Positions 18,983-28,246 of a stretch of 64,000 bases of DNA are shown piece after piece. The notes under the pieces are model-generated. The model saw only the letters and a list, made by a program, of their open reading frames with translations. It was not told where the DNA came from and did not search any database. The DNA is from CALDTK01 sp045110575. Its GTDB lineage: Bacteria; Bacteroidota; Bacteroidia; Chitinophagales; Saprospiraceae. Positions within the stretch are counted from its first letter, which is position 1. Every line of letters begins with the position of its first letter. Both the position numbers and the translations under genes were made by a program. Location: NCBI GenBank assembly GCA_045110575.1, contig JBGCGF010000001.1, forward strand, positions 62,001-126,000. The letters run 5' to 3'.

Positions 18983-19369
18983 TTACGAGGGTAAAATACG
19001 TTTAAAAATGAGGCTACCAATTCCAGCCCCTATTCCGTTTGCTAACATGTCAGCATATTCGAAGTAGCGATTGGGGAAAAGTGTCCATTGTAAGACCTCT
19101 AGTAGTACCCCAAGTAGAAAGAGTGCTCCCCATAGCCAAAGCCATAGATAGCGGCCCTTTTTGCTTCCTGTTGGCGTTCCAACAGTGAAAGCATTTAGCC
19201 AAAGAACAGCGAGCGTTGCATACGCTAGAGCGTGTTTAATCTTATCGGCGCCCTCAAAGTCGAACAGCTTAGGTCCTATTTGCGGTGGATTGCCTAAAGA
19301 CAAGTACACGACCACGAGCGTGACAAAAATTGCGAGCACTAAAGCCCACTTGCGCGTGTTCGGTAGCAT
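18983..19369 (-). CDS. VanZ-like membrane protein
   Basis: A small (128-residue) integral membrane protein with four hydrophobic segments, typical of the VanZ-like family: WALVLAIFVTLVVVYLSLG, then DKIKHALAYATLAVLWLNAF (the family's D-K-x-x-H signature), WLWLWGALFLLGVLLEVLQ, and a final segment with ANGIGAGIGSLIF. The biochemical role is unknown. The longer frame begins with a TTG at 19387 inside a copy of the 14-mer motif (19377-19390); the ATG at 19369 is more likely. It sits between gcvH and tonB with short gaps, so it is probably co-transcribed with them. Confidence 0.85.
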   Translation of the reverse strand: MLPNTRKWALVLAIFVTLVVVYLSLGNPPQIGPKLFDFEGADKIKHALAYATLAVLWLNAFTVGTPTGSKKGRYLWLWLWGALFLLGVLLEVLQWTLFPNRYFEYADMLANGIGAGIGSLIFKRILPS

Positions 19370-19435
19370 AGATGCAGCTTTCGCCAAAACGGGTGGTTGA
19401 ACACTAAAAAAAGTTTCCTTTAAGGAAGAAACCTC

Positions 19436-19831
19436 TTAGCTGACTAGATCTTGATATGCAGAAGCACTCATTAGGCTACTCACCTCAGATGGATCCGATA
19501 GACGAATCTTGACGATCCAACCTTCTCCATAAGGATCTTCGTTGAGAAGACCTGGGTTGTCTCCACCATCTTCAGAAAGCTGCTGGTTAAACTCAAGTAC
19601 TTCACCACCGACAGGCATGTAAAGATCACTGGTTGTTTTTACAGCTTCTACGATGCCAAAAACATCGTCTTCAGCAAGCTCTTCGCCTACTGTTTCTACC
19701 TCAACGTATACGAGTTCATCCAGCTCTTTTTGAGCGAAGTCTGTAATACCGATGTAGGCGTTTGCCCCACCGTCAACTACACGTACCCATTCGTGCTCTT
19801 TGGTATAGAGGAGGTCGTCAGGAAATTCCAT
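19436..19831 (-). CDS. gcvH: Glycine cleavage system H protein
   Basis: 131 residues, the usual length. YTKEHEWVRV opens the lipoyl-type fold, and the lipoyl-lysine lies in VEAVKTTSDLYMPVGGEV. The C-terminal text (NEDPYGEGWIVKIRLSDPSE) is standard for GcvH. It shuttles the aminomethyl group between the P, T and L proteins. None of the partner genes is in the window, so gcvH is unlinked here, as is common in Bacteroidota. Confidence 0.97.
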   Translation of the reverse strand: MEFPDDLLYTKEHEWVRVVDGGANAYIGITDFAQKELDELVYVEVETVGEELAEDDVFGIVEAVKTTSDLYMPVGGEVLEFNQQLSEDGGDNPGLLNEDPYGEGWIVKIRLSDPSEVSSLMSASAYQDLVS

Positions 19832-19945
19832 TTGGCTATCAATTTGGTGTGGGTAAGAAACGGCATTTTTTCGCTTTTCAAAGCCGACCTACACGGGGTA
19901 TTTTCAAAAAAACTATTCACGCTTAGTCGCAGGCCATTAAAACGT

Positions 19946-19985
19946 AAAATGCCCCCGCTTTCCAAGGGGATAGCGAGGGCATTTT
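19946..19985 (-). terminator. Terminator of the citrate synthase gene
   Basis: AAAATGCCCCCGC (19946-19958) pairs with GCGAGGGCATTTT (19973-19985) with one mismatch; it lies 18 bp after the citrate synthase stop and ends in a T run on the minus strand. Confidence 0.75.
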
Positions 19986-20002
19986 CAACTGATAAACGTC
20001 AA

Positions 20003-21307
20003 TTACGATTCTGCAACGAACTTCTTAACCCAGTCTGAAGTCAAACTCTTCGGACGCTCAAGTGGCATACCGAGTGCACGACTCCAACAAGATGCTGCAA
20101 GTACACCCATTGCACGGCTCACACCGAACATTACAGTGTAGTAAGAGAAGTCAGTCATACCGTAGTGAACGAGAAGTGCACCAGAGTGCGCATCAACGTT
20201 TGGCCACGGGTTCTTAACCTTTCCTAGTCCTTGAAGGATTGGTGGTACTACTTCGAAGACTCTCCAGATCGTTTGGATCAGTTCGTCATCGCTAAGGTGC
20301 TTCTCTGCAAACGTGCGTTGCGCAACAAAGCGCGGATCAGGTTGACGAAGAACTGCGTGACCGTATCCAGGAATAACGCGTCCGTTAGCAAGTGTTGAGT
20401 TTACGTACTCAGCAATCTGCTCTTTGGTCGGCGTCTTCGTTCCAAGTGCATCAAGCATCTTGAATACCCACTTGATAACCTCTTGGTTAGCAAGTCCGTG
20501 AAGCGGACCTGCAAGTGCATTCATACCGGCAGCAAGGCTGTTGTATGCGTCACTTAGCGTTGATCCTACGAGGTGAGTCGTGTGAGCTGATGCGTTTCCG
20601 CCCTCGTGATCCGCGTGGATCGTTAGGTAAAGACGCATAAGGTCTTTGAATCCTGGATCCTCTACACCCAACATGTGCGCGTAGTTCGCAGCCCAGTCAA
20701 GCTTGTGGTCAGGAGCGATATGATCTCCGCCCTTAAAGGTGCGTCGGTAGATGTAAGCTGCAACACGTGGAAGACGAGCTAGGAGGTTCATTGTGTCCTC
20801 ATAGGTAGCATCCCAGTACTCAGACTTATTCATGCCTTCCGCATAGCGGCGCGCAAATACACTTTCCGTCTGCATCGCATTGATAGCAACGGTGTATTGT
20901 GTCATCGGGTGTGCATCAATAGGCAACGCCTCGATAGCATCGAAGACGTGCTGTGGCACTTGCGAGCGGTTGGTCCACTTATCGCTGAGCCAGCGTACTT
21001 CTTCTTCTGTAGGTACTTCACCAACAAGCATCAACCAAAACAGGCCTTCGGGTAAAGGCTCGGTTCCGTCACCTTTCGGCAAAATCTCCTGAAGCTCAGG
21101 AATAGAGTACCCACGAAAAGTGATGCCGCTTTGTGCATCCAATGAGCTGGTCTCCCAGATCATCATCTTCACGCCTCTGGCTCCGCCAAGTGCCTGACTG
21201 AGCTTTACCTCATCAATTTTCTTATCACCGTGCTCTTTTCCGAGCGCTCTCATTTCTTTGTAGAGAGCTGATGCTTTTTCCTGAAATTTTAACTTTAATG
21301 GATCCAT
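20003..21307 (-). CDS. gltA: Citrate synthase (eukaryotic-like, long form)
   Basis: A type I-like citrate synthase condensing oxaloacetate and acetyl-CoA. From the preferred ATG at 21307 it has 434 residues (MDPLKLKFQEKASALY), the normal length of the Bacteroidota enzyme. Recognisable pieces are GITFRGYSIPELQ, HADHEGGNASAHTTHLVGS (catalytic His region), GPLHGLANQEV (second catalytic His) and VIPGYGHAVLRQPDPR; the catalytic Asp lies in WPNVDAHSGALL. The frame stays open to an ATG at 21412, which would add 35 Ser/Pro/Asn-rich residues. I consider that extension unlikely because it would leave only 32 bp to the divergent gene, but it cannot be excluded. Confidence 0.95.
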   Translation of the reverse strand: MDPLKLKFQEKASALYKEMRALGKEHGDKKIDEVKLSQALGGARGVKMMIWETSSLDAQSGITFRGYSIPELQEILPKGDGTEPLPEGLFWLMLVGEVPTEEEVRWLSDKWTNRSQVPQHVFDAIEALPIDAHPMTQYTVAINAMQTESVFARRYAEGMNKSEYWDATYEDTMNLLARLPRVAAYIYRRTFKGGDHIAPDHKLDWAANYAHMLGVEDPGFKDLMRLYLTIHADHEGGNASAHTTHLVGSTLSDAYNSLAAGMNALAGPLHGLANQEVIKWVFKMLDALGTKTPTKEQIAEYVNSTLANGRVIPGYGHAVLRQPDPRFVAQRTFAEKHLSDDELIQTIWRVFEVVPPILQGLGKVKNPWPNVDAHSGALLVHYGMTDFSYYTVMFGVSRAMGVLAASCWSRALGMPLERPKSLTSDWVKKFVAES

Positions 21308-21444
21308 TGGTTCGTTGGGCTGTGAAGGAGATCTAACGGCGTTACTTTGTGCCGCATCTTCTCGCTGTGGCGCTAAGGTACTATTTGGGCTTGTTTTAGC
21401 AGAGGAGTCCATGTAGGAATTTTACAAAAGAAATTTTCGCTGCT

Positions 21445-22041
21445 ATGCTCATCGTAGATGATAAACTGATTTCGGACGATATCGTTGTAGAACAGTTCAT
21501 GTGCAACCTCAAAGCTTGCAAGGGCGCTTGCTGTCATGAAGGTGACTACGGAGCCCCGCTTACAAATGATGAGCGCACTATTCTCGAAGAAGAATATAGC
21601 AACATCAAGCCGTTTATAACGGAAAGAGGGCGCCAAGAGATACAGGAACAAGGACTCTATGAGTACATCAAATCATCGAAAGAGTGGGCTACGCCCTGTA
21701 TCGATGAAAAAGCATGTGTCTACATGACCCGGACTCAAGAGGGTTTTGCTGCTTGTGGAATCGAACAGGCATATCGAGCTGGAGCCACCACCTTCAAGAA
21801 GCCAATTTCTTGCGAACTCTACCCTATCCGTGTCGAAGCAGATGAATCTGCGGGCTTTGAAGCCCTCAATTATGATCGATGGGACATCTGTTCGGCCGCC
21901 TGTGACCTAGGCAAATCTGAGAAAATGCCGATCTATAAATTTGTAAAGGATGCCATCATTCGCAAATGGGGTGAGGATTTCTACGAGCAATTAGATGCAG
22001 CAGCCCAGCACCTCAAGAAAGGAGAAGGGAACGTGCTATAG
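21445..22041 (+). CDS. DUF3109 family cysteine-rich protein
   Basis: A 198-residue cytosolic protein with a cluster of cysteines (CNLKACKGACCHEGDYG near the start, CIDEKACVYM, AACGIEQAY, CELYPIR, WDICSAACDLG). This is the signature of DUF3109, related to the YkgJ/Zn-Fe-chelating CxxxCxxCC group. The cysteines probably bind zinc or an iron-sulphur cluster (inference from the family). The enzymatic role is not established. It is divergent from citrate synthase. Nothing downstream appears co-transcribed. Confidence 0.85.
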   Translation: MLIVDDKLISDDIVVEQFMCNLKACKGACCHEGDYGAPLTNDERTILEEEYSNIKPFITERGRQEIQEQGLYEYIKSSKEWATPCIDEKACVYMTRTQEGFAACGIEQAYRAGATTFKKPISCELYPIRVEADESAGFEALNYDRWDICSAACDLGKSEKMPIYKFVKDAIIRKWGEDFYEQLDAAAQHLKKGEGNVL

Positions 22042-22373
22042 TCACCTCAACCGAAGCACTACCATAGCATTTAGGCTTTAGCTATTTCAAAGCGGCATGT
22101 CCGTAGCGGAGAGATTCATTCAATCTATCCGGCCTCAATTGGTCTGCTAACACCACCAGGTTTCCCCGCGGCGTAGCTGAGCTACTCTGGTCGAAATAGC
22201 GGTTTCTCTCGCTTCAAGAAGCAAGATCAGAACCATTCAAAATTGAAAATTCTAAAATTTGAGCATAAGTAGCACGATTAGCTTACTTTTGCGGGCCTTT
22301 TGAAGCTTTCTAGCTTTTTTTACGTAAGAACCGACTCACTCAGGCCTTATATAAGGTCTATACAACACACGAC
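22042..22373. promoter_or_regulatory. 332-bp intergenic region upstream of ppiD
   Basis: No gene seen. The first half is featureless. The second half carries a good Bacteroidota promoter (22258-22291) and, near the start codon, the palindrome CCTTATATAAGG at 22345-22356, which could be an operator or simply leader RNA structure. Confidence 0.5.
22258..22291 (+). promoter_or_regulatory. Bacteroidota-type promoter for ppiD
   Basis: TTTG at 22258-22261 and TACTTTTG at 22284-22291 match the -33 (TTTG) and -7 (TAnnTTTG) elements described for the primary sigma factor of Bacteroidota, with 22 nt between. It would give a leader of about 75 nt before the ATG at 22374. Confidence 0.6.
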
Positions 22374-24482
22374 ATGGCACTGATTGGAGAAATCCGCCAA
22401 CGCAGCTGGCTACTCATCGTCCTTATTGGTCTCGCTATGGCGGGCTTCATCTTCATGGACATGTTTAGCGGTGAACGCTCAATTTTCTCAGCTCAACGCA
22501 CCGCTATCGGTGAAGTTGCTGGAGAAACTATCGACCAACGTCAGTTCGAACGTGCTTACAGCGCGCTCTACAACAACAGTCAAGGAGATGTATTCCAACA
22601 ACGCCAAGGCCTGTGGAACTTCATGGTTGAAGACAAGCTCGTGCGCACAGAAGCACGCGAAATTGGTATGCAAGTTCCTGCAGAAGAGCTTGAAGATCTA
22701 CAATACGGAACTTCACTGAGTCCGATCATCACACAACGTTTCCGTGACCAAGCAACTGGCCAGGTGAACCGTGAGGTGATCAACAGCTATAAAACAGCTG
22801 AACTTGACGGTTCAATCGGAGATCCAGCGAAAGTTGATCCGACACGTCGTGATTTCTGGTTCTTCCAGAAGACCGAAATCAACAAGCAACGCTTGCAAGA
22901 CAAGATGGCTGCCTTGGTAGGTAAGTCTATGTACACACCAGATTGGATGGCAGAAGAAATCGCTAAGGGTCAAAACACCCGTGTTGATTTCGCTTACGCT
23001 AAGGTCGACTACAGTGCGATTCCTGACGCAAGCGTAACGCTAGAGGATGCTGACTACCAAGCATTCATGGCTACTGAAGGTCATAACTACCGTCGCACAA
23101 GCGAGGGTCGCAGCATCGCTTACGTAGCGTTTGATGTTACTCCAAGCCTTGCGGACAGTACTGCAATCCGTGGACGTCTAATAGAAGCTAAGAACTCTTG
23201 GAGCACAGCTGCAAGTGATTCTACTTTCGTTACCTCTAACAGAGGAACCTTCGCACCTACTTACCTCGCTACAAGCGCGCTGCCTGCAGCTGCTCAAGGC
23301 GCTGAAGTTGGTTCAATCGTAGGTCCTTACCTCGTTGGAAACAGCTACTCAATCACTAAGGTGGTTGATCGCATGACTATTGCAGACTCTGTTGCAAGCC
23401 GTCACATCCTTCTTCCTGCATCAACGCAAGAAGAGTACATCGCTTCACAAAGCCTAGCCGATTCATTGGTTGCGCTCGTAAAGGCTGGCACCAACTCCTT
23501 CGACGAACTTGCACGACAGTTTAGTACTGGTCCTACAAGCACAAAAGGCGGTGACCTCGGCTATGTTGCTCCAGGAGCAATGGTTGGTCCTTTCAACGAC
23601 CTCATCTTTTTCCAAGCAGACAAAGGAGAGCTCAAGCAAGTAGTTACTCAATTCGGACTTCATGTTGTTGAAGTAACTGGACAGAAGTACATCAACAACA
23701 ACCAAGGAACTCGTATCGCTACCATTACAGAAGCAGTCGAGCCTAGTACAGACACACAGAACGAACGTTACGAAGCAGCTTCTCGCTTTGCTCAAACGAA
23801 TCGTACGGTTGATGCACTTCGTACTGCAGCTGAAGCAGATCCTTCACTCACATTCGTTGATGGCATCATCGCTGGAGCAAATGACTACATCGTAGGTGCT
23901 CTCGGATCAGCGTCTGCAAGTCGCGACATGATCAAGTTTGCATTCAAGTCAGCTACTGGCGAGGTTTCACCTAACGTATACAGCTTCAAAGCTCCAGGCG
24001 CTTTCTTTGACGGAAAGTATGTGGTGACTGCTCAGACTGGAGAGATCCCAGCGGGTATTCCATCATGGTCTGCAGCGAAGTCTCTCATCAAGCCAGCTGT
24101 CATGAACATGAAGAAAGCTGCAATGATTGCTGCTGCTGGAAGTGACCTCAACGCTGTTGCAGGTCGCTACGGTGTATCACTTGATACTGCCCGTGCAGTC
24201 AACTTCGGTTCTGCATTCATTCCTGGTGTAGGAGCAGAGCCAAAGGTTCTTGCTGAAGCATTCGGCATGGCTACAAACACAACTTCTGGCGTTATCGCTG
24301 GAGGTGGAGCTGCCTTCATGATCAAGCCATTGGTACGCACTGGACCAGGCGATGTAAGTGGACAGACGATCAACATTCGTCGTACACAAGACGCGCAAAA
24401 CAAGAATGCTGCTGGATCACGCTTCGGTCTTGCGCTTCGTGAAGCAGGTGAAGTATCAGATGACCGCGGTCGCTTTTACTAG
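22374..24482 (+). CDS. ppiD: PpiD/SurA-like periplasmic peptidyl-prolyl isomerase
   Basis: 702 residues with a PpiD layout: a single N-terminal anchor (WLLIVLIGLAMAGFIFMDMF), a SurA_N-type chaperone region (GEVAGETIDQRQFERAY), a parvulin PPIase domain at about residues 345-440 (ASRHILLPAS, FDELARQFSTGPTSTKGG, GDLGYVAPGAMVGPFND), and a C-terminal chaperone region. It is expected to sit on the periplasmic face of the inner membrane and help folding of exported proteins, in keeping with the many outer-membrane and secreted products encoded nearby. A strong terminator follows 63 bp downstream. Confidence 0.93.
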   Translation: MALIGEIRQRSWLLIVLIGLAMAGFIFMDMFSGERSIFSAQRTAIGEVAGETIDQRQFERAYSALYNNSQGDVFQQRQGLWNFMVEDKLVRTEAREIGMQVPAEELEDLQYGTSLSPIITQRFRDQATGQVNREVINSYKTAELDGSIGDPAKVDPTRRDFWFFQKTEINKQRLQDKMAALVGKSMYTPDWMAEEIAKGQNTRVDFAYAKVDYSAIPDASVTLEDADYQAFMATEGHNYRRTSEGRSIAYVAFDVTPSLADSTAIRGRLIEAKNSWSTAASDSTFVTSNRGTFAPTYLATSALPAAAQGAEVGSIVGPYLVGNSYSITKVVDRMTIADSVASRHILLPASTQEEYIASQSLADSLVALVKAGTNSFDELARQFSTGPTSTKGGDLGYVAPGAMVGPFNDLIFFQADKGELKQVVTQFGLHVVEVTGQKYINNNQGTRIATITEAVEPSTDTQNERYEAASRFAQTNRTVDALRTAAEADPSLTFVDGIIAGANDYIVGALGSASASRDMIKFAFKSATGEVSPNVYSFKAPGAFFDGKYVVTAQTGEIPAGIPSWSAAKSLIKPAVMNMKKAAMIAAAGSDLNAVAGRYGVSLDTARAVNFGSAFIPGVGAEPKVLAEAFGMATNTTSGVIAGGGAAFMIKPLVRTGPGDVSGQTINIRRTQDAQNKNAAGSRFGLALREAGEVSDDRGRFY

Positions 24483-24544
24483 CCAATAGCTTAAGGATTT
24501 TAGCTTTTGCCCCAGCTTTGCGAGGGTCAAAGTATAAAGCCATT

Positions 24545-24580
24545 AAAGAGGTCGTTCCGCAAGGTTCGACCTCTTTTTTT
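24545..24580 (+). terminator. Intrinsic terminator of ppiD
   Basis: AAAGAGGTCG (24545-24554) pairs with CGACCTCTTT (24567-24576) and the T run continues to 24580. Confidence 0.9.
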
Positions 24581-24712
24581 ATGGCTGATTCTTTGTTGGA
24601 CCACTGGAGCGGCCGAACACAAGAAGTACACACTTGACTGGTAAGTGGTGCATAACGAATCTCAAATCCCACATCTCGCCTCTCAAATCGCTTTTCCTGT
24701 TACCTTTTCGGC

Positions 24713-25408
24713 ATGGATACTTTACTCAGTGTACTAGCAGCGGTTATTCCTGTTCTTGTCATATGCGTGTTCGTGTATTTGAAAGACAGCGTTCGTCCTG
24801 AGAAACCGAAGCACTTGCTCTTCACCTTCCTGCTAGGTGCGGCCTTCGCCTACCCTGCACATCTACTTGAAGCACAAATCGGATCCTACGGTTGGCAAAA
24901 CAGTACAGAGTGGCTACCATACACCCTCTTCATGTTTTTGGGAGTAGCACTCATTAATGAGGTCTTGAAGTACATCCCAGTACTCATCTACCCGTTCCAA
25001 AAATCATTCTTTGACGAGCCACTTGATGGTATCGTCTACTGCGTTTTTGCAGCAATGGGCTTTGCACTCGTCAAGCTCCTACTCTTTGCTCCAGTGCTCG
25101 ATTGGGGCGCAATGTGGGGTAAAGCAACACTCTCCGTTCCGGCCCACGGTGCCTTTGCCATGCTTACGGGATACTATCTCGGCCGTGCTCGAGGTAGAGC
25201 TGGCGCCTTACGTACACGCTACATCTTACTCGGACTTTTCTGGGCGGTGCTCGCACACGGCCTCTACGAATGGATGCTCTTCAATCCGTATTCAGAAGCA
25301 CTCAAGGTTGCCTCTGTGATCGTACTGCTAGCAGTCTGGATCATTGCTCTTCGCCTTACGGCAAAACATGCGAAAGGTCCTGACCCTACGCCGTTGGCGA
25401 GTCGGTAA
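24713..25408 (+). CDS. PrsW family intramembrane metalloprotease-like protein
   Basis: 231 residues and about seven hydrophobic segments. Diagnostic pieces of the PrsW family are NEVLKYIPVL (the E-x-x-K region), FDEPLDGIVYCVFAAMGFAL, VPAHGAFAMLTGYYLGRA and VLAHGLYEW (conserved His/Glu). Family members include the site-1 protease acting on anti-sigma factors in Bacillus, but most homologues are uncharacterised. A member here could process a membrane regulator; that is inference. It stands alone, with a 230-bp gap upstream and a convergent gene downstream. Confidence 0.85.
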   Translation: MDTLLSVLAAVIPVLVICVFVYLKDSVRPEKPKHLLFTFLLGAAFAYPAHLLEAQIGSYGWQNSTEWLPYTLFMFLGVALINEVLKYIPVLIYPFQKSFFDEPLDGIVYCVFAAMGFALVKLLLFAPVLDWGAMWGKATLSVPAHGAFAMLTGYYLGRARGRAGALRTRYILLGLFWAVLAHGLYEWMLFNPYSEALKVASVIVLLAVWIIALRLTAKHAKGPDPTPLASR

Positions 25409-25604
25409 GTAAGGTTCGAGGTTCGACAACTTTCCCTCATGCTTCGCATGTGCGGAAAGCTGGTTCAAGGTTCAGCATGCATTGCTGCTGAACCGTCAGA
25501 TCTACTGCTGTTACTAAAGTTGATCTTCAATATTCAGTTCATATCCTTAATTCCATTGAGGCTCGATCTGACGGTTCGGGGTTCTGGAAATGACTACACA
25601 ATAC
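25409..25604. repeat. Short intergenic with two inverted repeats between convergent genes
   Basis: AACCGTCAGATC at 25491-25502 is repeated inverted at 25565-25576 (12 of 12). Just before it GTTCAGCA pairs with TGCTGAAC around an 8-nt loop. The structures may terminate both convergent transcripts. Confidence 0.5.
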
Positions 25605-26939
25605 CTACATTCTCGGTATCGTCAAGATTTCCTTCGCTCTTCCGTCAAGGTAATAGAAGCTGTCGCCTGTCCAGACGCCGTCTTCTTCCAGCATGATGCG
25701 AACAAGCTTCTTCCATTCCTTCACATCGGTAGCAGCAAAGAGCTCAATCGAATAAGCTGTATTCGCATAAAGCGGATAGTCACCACGCCCTTTCACGCCG
25801 CCTTGTGAGTCCCACATGCCGATCGTTGGGCCTGCAGCGTGACCATGTAGACCGATCGGATGCGTATAAATACTTGCGGTAAGTCCCTCTGCTTTAGCCT
25901 GTTTTAGCGAAAGCGAAAGGATTTCATTGCCTGAACGCCCACTGACATAGTTGCTTGTAAGGATGTCTTGTACGCGACGGCCATTGGCAAACGCCGCTTT
26001 TAAGAACTTCGGTACTTCCTCTTCTCCAGGTTTAAGTACATAAAAATGCTGCTGCTGGTCGGTATTTAACCTGAGGTACGTGATTCCGAAATCAACGTGT
26101 AGCAGGTCTCCTGGGAGGATAACGTTCTGCTCCGGACGTCTACTAAAGCTTCGTAAAAACTCCTCGTTGCCAGAATCTGCACGTTGCACCGAAACGCTTG
26201 GGTGAAACCACGTCGCCAAACCATAATCCACTACCAATTGACGCAGCGCCCACTCGACATCGGTGGTTGTCGTGATGCCAGGGTGAATAATCCGCTCGCT
26301 TAGACCTTCTTGAAGGATTGTATGCCCAAGACGCGCAATCATTGGATAGAGCGCAAGTTCCTTCTCAGAACGCGTCTCTAACCACGATACGGCCAAGTCT
26401 TCCGCACTGGTCAACTTGGCTTTTAGTGGAGCTGAGAGCTTATTAGAAAGCGCCTCATATTCAGTGTGCACCAACCCGTCGGCGAGCGCGAAGGTCTCAG
26501 AGGTATTGATCCCGATCTTCTTCGGATTACGCGCCTCAATAATGCGGACGAGAGCATCCCACTGGTCTGGATACACATCGATGTTCCACTCGCCTTTGAG
26601 CAGCTTGCCTACGTTGTAACGTGCGATAGCGATCTTCTCCACGCCTTCCTCTTCTCCGCGATCATAGAAAACGACAATGGTGCGGCGACGCGCTGAGAGC
26701 CACGTGCTAGGCAACATCGTCTTGAGCACCGGATCTTCGTTGTATTCCCGACTAATGATCACCCACATATCCAGTCCTGCGCGACGCATGAGCTGCGGTA
26801 ACAGGTTGTCTAGGCGATCTGCAAGAATGTCATCGATGACCTCGGCTCGCTGTTCGACAGGGAGAATTCCAGGAAGGGCATGTTGTGCGATCGATGATGC
26901 ACAAAAGAGTAGGCTGAAGAGTAAGACTGGGAGACGCAT
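25605..26939 (-). CDS. Secreted M24-family (Xaa-Pro type) metallopeptidase
   Basis: 444 residues from the ATG at 26939, which begins a signal peptide (LPVLLFSLLFCASSIAQ). The N-terminal half is the creatinase-like domain (DMWVIISREYNEDPVL). The C-terminal half is a pita-bread fold with likely metal ligands in LHVDFGITYLRLNTD (two Asp), LHGHAAGPTIG (His), AYSIELFA (Glu) and LEEDGVW (Glu). All five ligand positions appear intact, so activity is expected: removal of N-terminal residues before proline in periplasmic peptides. Probably the last gene of the DUF2339-DUF3999-M24 run, with 45 bp to the preceding gene. Confidence 0.88.
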   Translation of the reverse strand: MRLPVLLFSLLFCASSIAQHALPGILPVEQRAEVIDDILADRLDNLLPQLMRRAGLDMWVIISREYNEDPVLKTMLPSTWLSARRRTIVVFYDRGEEEGVEKIAIARYNVGKLLKGEWNIDVYPDQWDALVRIIEARNPKKIGINTSETFALADGLVHTEYEALSNKLSAPLKAKLTSAEDLAVSWLETRSEKELALYPMIARLGHTILQEGLSERIIHPGITTTTDVEWALRQLVVDYGLATWFHPSVSVQRADSGNEEFLRSFSRRPEQNVILPGDLLHVDFGITYLRLNTDQQQHFYVLKPGEEEVPKFLKAAFANGRRVQDILTSNYVSGRSGNEILSLSLKQAKAEGLTASIYTHPIGLHGHAAGPTIGMWDSQGGVKGRGDYPLYANTAYSIELFAATDVKEWKKLVRIMLEEDGVWTGDSFYYLDGRAKEILTIPRM

Positions 26940-26984
26940 GGCTGGAAGATGCAACACACAGCTCGCTTTCCCAAAATACAGCGC

Positions 26985-28220
26985 CTACTTCTTCATCATT
27001 CCAATGGCCATCCATCCGAGAAGGCCAGCGACGATTGCAAGTGCTCCGTACAGCCAAAGTGAGTTACTAAACATCCCTTCGACCGAGTCGATTGGATCTT
27101 GAACAACGAAGCTGTTGAGGGGAGCAAAGGCGAGCGTACTAGGGCGTTCCTTCATAGCTGACAGCTCTTGCGAGATGTCGTAATTCGGTCGCCTCAGAGA
27201 CTCGCATCCATAGGCTAGGAAGTACTTCTCAGCGCCACTAAAACGAACATTTACCCGAGGCTCTTTTACACCTGCCTCCATGCCCAAGAGAGTGAGCGGC
27301 TGGTTGTCCTGGTTACGAATGAGAACGCGAAGCTGGTGAGCTACGACTGGTTCAAATCCAATGGGTTGTCCTGGATCTAGGCTACTGACAGAGCTTCTAG
27401 CTATCGTTTTGTAGCTAAACTTCATCTCTTCGCCTCGTTTGAAACTGTCTTGAAGTACTTGTATTTCCACTTGACGCACATAGCGCAAAGTATCTGCAAA
27501 GCTTAGGGTGAGGTGATCGATCAATACTTCATCCGATAGGCGATACTCATGCATACTCGTCTTAGGGATTTCAGACTCCTTATCGACAGCTCGTAATTGC
27601 CCTAAAAAATTCAGCGTGTCAATCTTCAAGACTGTCTGTCCTCCTTGTTCAACCTGCTCAAGTTTCACGTCCTCTACTCCAGCAATCGTGATGCGATAGT
27701 ATCGATACACAGATGATCGAAACTTAAGCGTCGTAAATCGATAAGGACCGCCATTGCTTGAAAGGTCGATGATTCGGTAGCCCTTGAGCACCGTTTGCCA
27801 ATCGCCAAGTTTATCTGCCCCTTCCAATTTGACTAAACCTTCAAAATCAGTATTTCCTAGCTCTAGATAAAGTGACTGAATCGGCTCTACAGATGATGAC
27901 TCGTATGTAAATCGATAGCCAGCTGCAGTTTTTCCTGCGTTAAGCTGCTTTAGCGCAAGCGGACTGGTCCTCTGCGAAAGCCAAGGATACGCCCACGGCA
28001 TTTCCAATGTATCACCACTTGCTGCCACGCCATAAACACGGAAATTGTAGCGATCTCCATCGGTTTTGGCGAAAGCTGAAGGAGGCAACTTCACCTCATG
28101 AATCAGTTCGGTCGGTTGATCCAACTCGTGCTGATAGAGACAATCACCGAACTGCGCGAAGGCCTGATGGGACAGGACAACCGCGGTTACAACAACGAAT
28201 AAAAAGCGCAGCGTATTCAT
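26985..28220 (-). CDS. DUF3999 family protein
   Basis: 411 residues: signal peptide (LFVVVTAVVLSHQAFAQ), a large beta-rich periplasmic domain with jelly-roll-like text (PIQSLYLELGNTDFEGLVKLEG, YRYYRITIAGVEDV), and a C-terminal membrane anchor (WLYGALAIVAGLLGWMAIGMM). This is the DUF3999 layout. Genes of DUF3999 and DUF2339 are neighbours in many proteobacteria and Bacteroidota, and here they are 26 bp apart, which suggests a joint envelope function; it is unknown. One exact 14-mer motif copy at 28064. Confidence 0.85.
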   Translation of the reverse strand: MNTLRFLFVVVTAVVLSHQAFAQFGDCLYQHELDQPTELIHEVKLPPSAFAKTDGDRYNFRVYGVAASGDTLEMPWAYPWLSQRTSPLALKQLNAGKTAAGYRFTYESSSVEPIQSLYLELGNTDFEGLVKLEGADKLGDWQTVLKGYRIIDLSSNGGPYRFTTLKFRSSVYRYYRITIAGVEDVKLEQVEQGGQTVLKIDTLNFLGQLRAVDKESEIPKTSMHEYRLSDEVLIDHLTLSFADTLRYVRQVEIQVLQDSFKRGEEMKFSYKTIARSSVSSLDPGQPIGFEPVVAHQLRVLIRNQDNQPLTLLGMEAGVKEPRVNVRFSGAEKYFLAYGCESLRRPNYDISQELSAMKERPSTLAFAPLNSFVVQDPIDSVEGMFSNSLWLYGALAIVAGLLGWMAIGMMKK

Positions 28221-28246
28221 AGAAAGGAGAGATATAGTATGACAGA

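Noticed and set aside
21308..21412. 35-residue N-terminal extension of citrate synthase
   Set aside because: The normal family start is at 21307, the extra residues are low-complexity and the divergent promoter space would vanish; not strictly excluded.
25439..25808. Plus-strand frames overlapping the end of the M24 peptidase gene
   Set aside because: They oppose a well-supported gene and contain the inverted repeats of the intergenic region.
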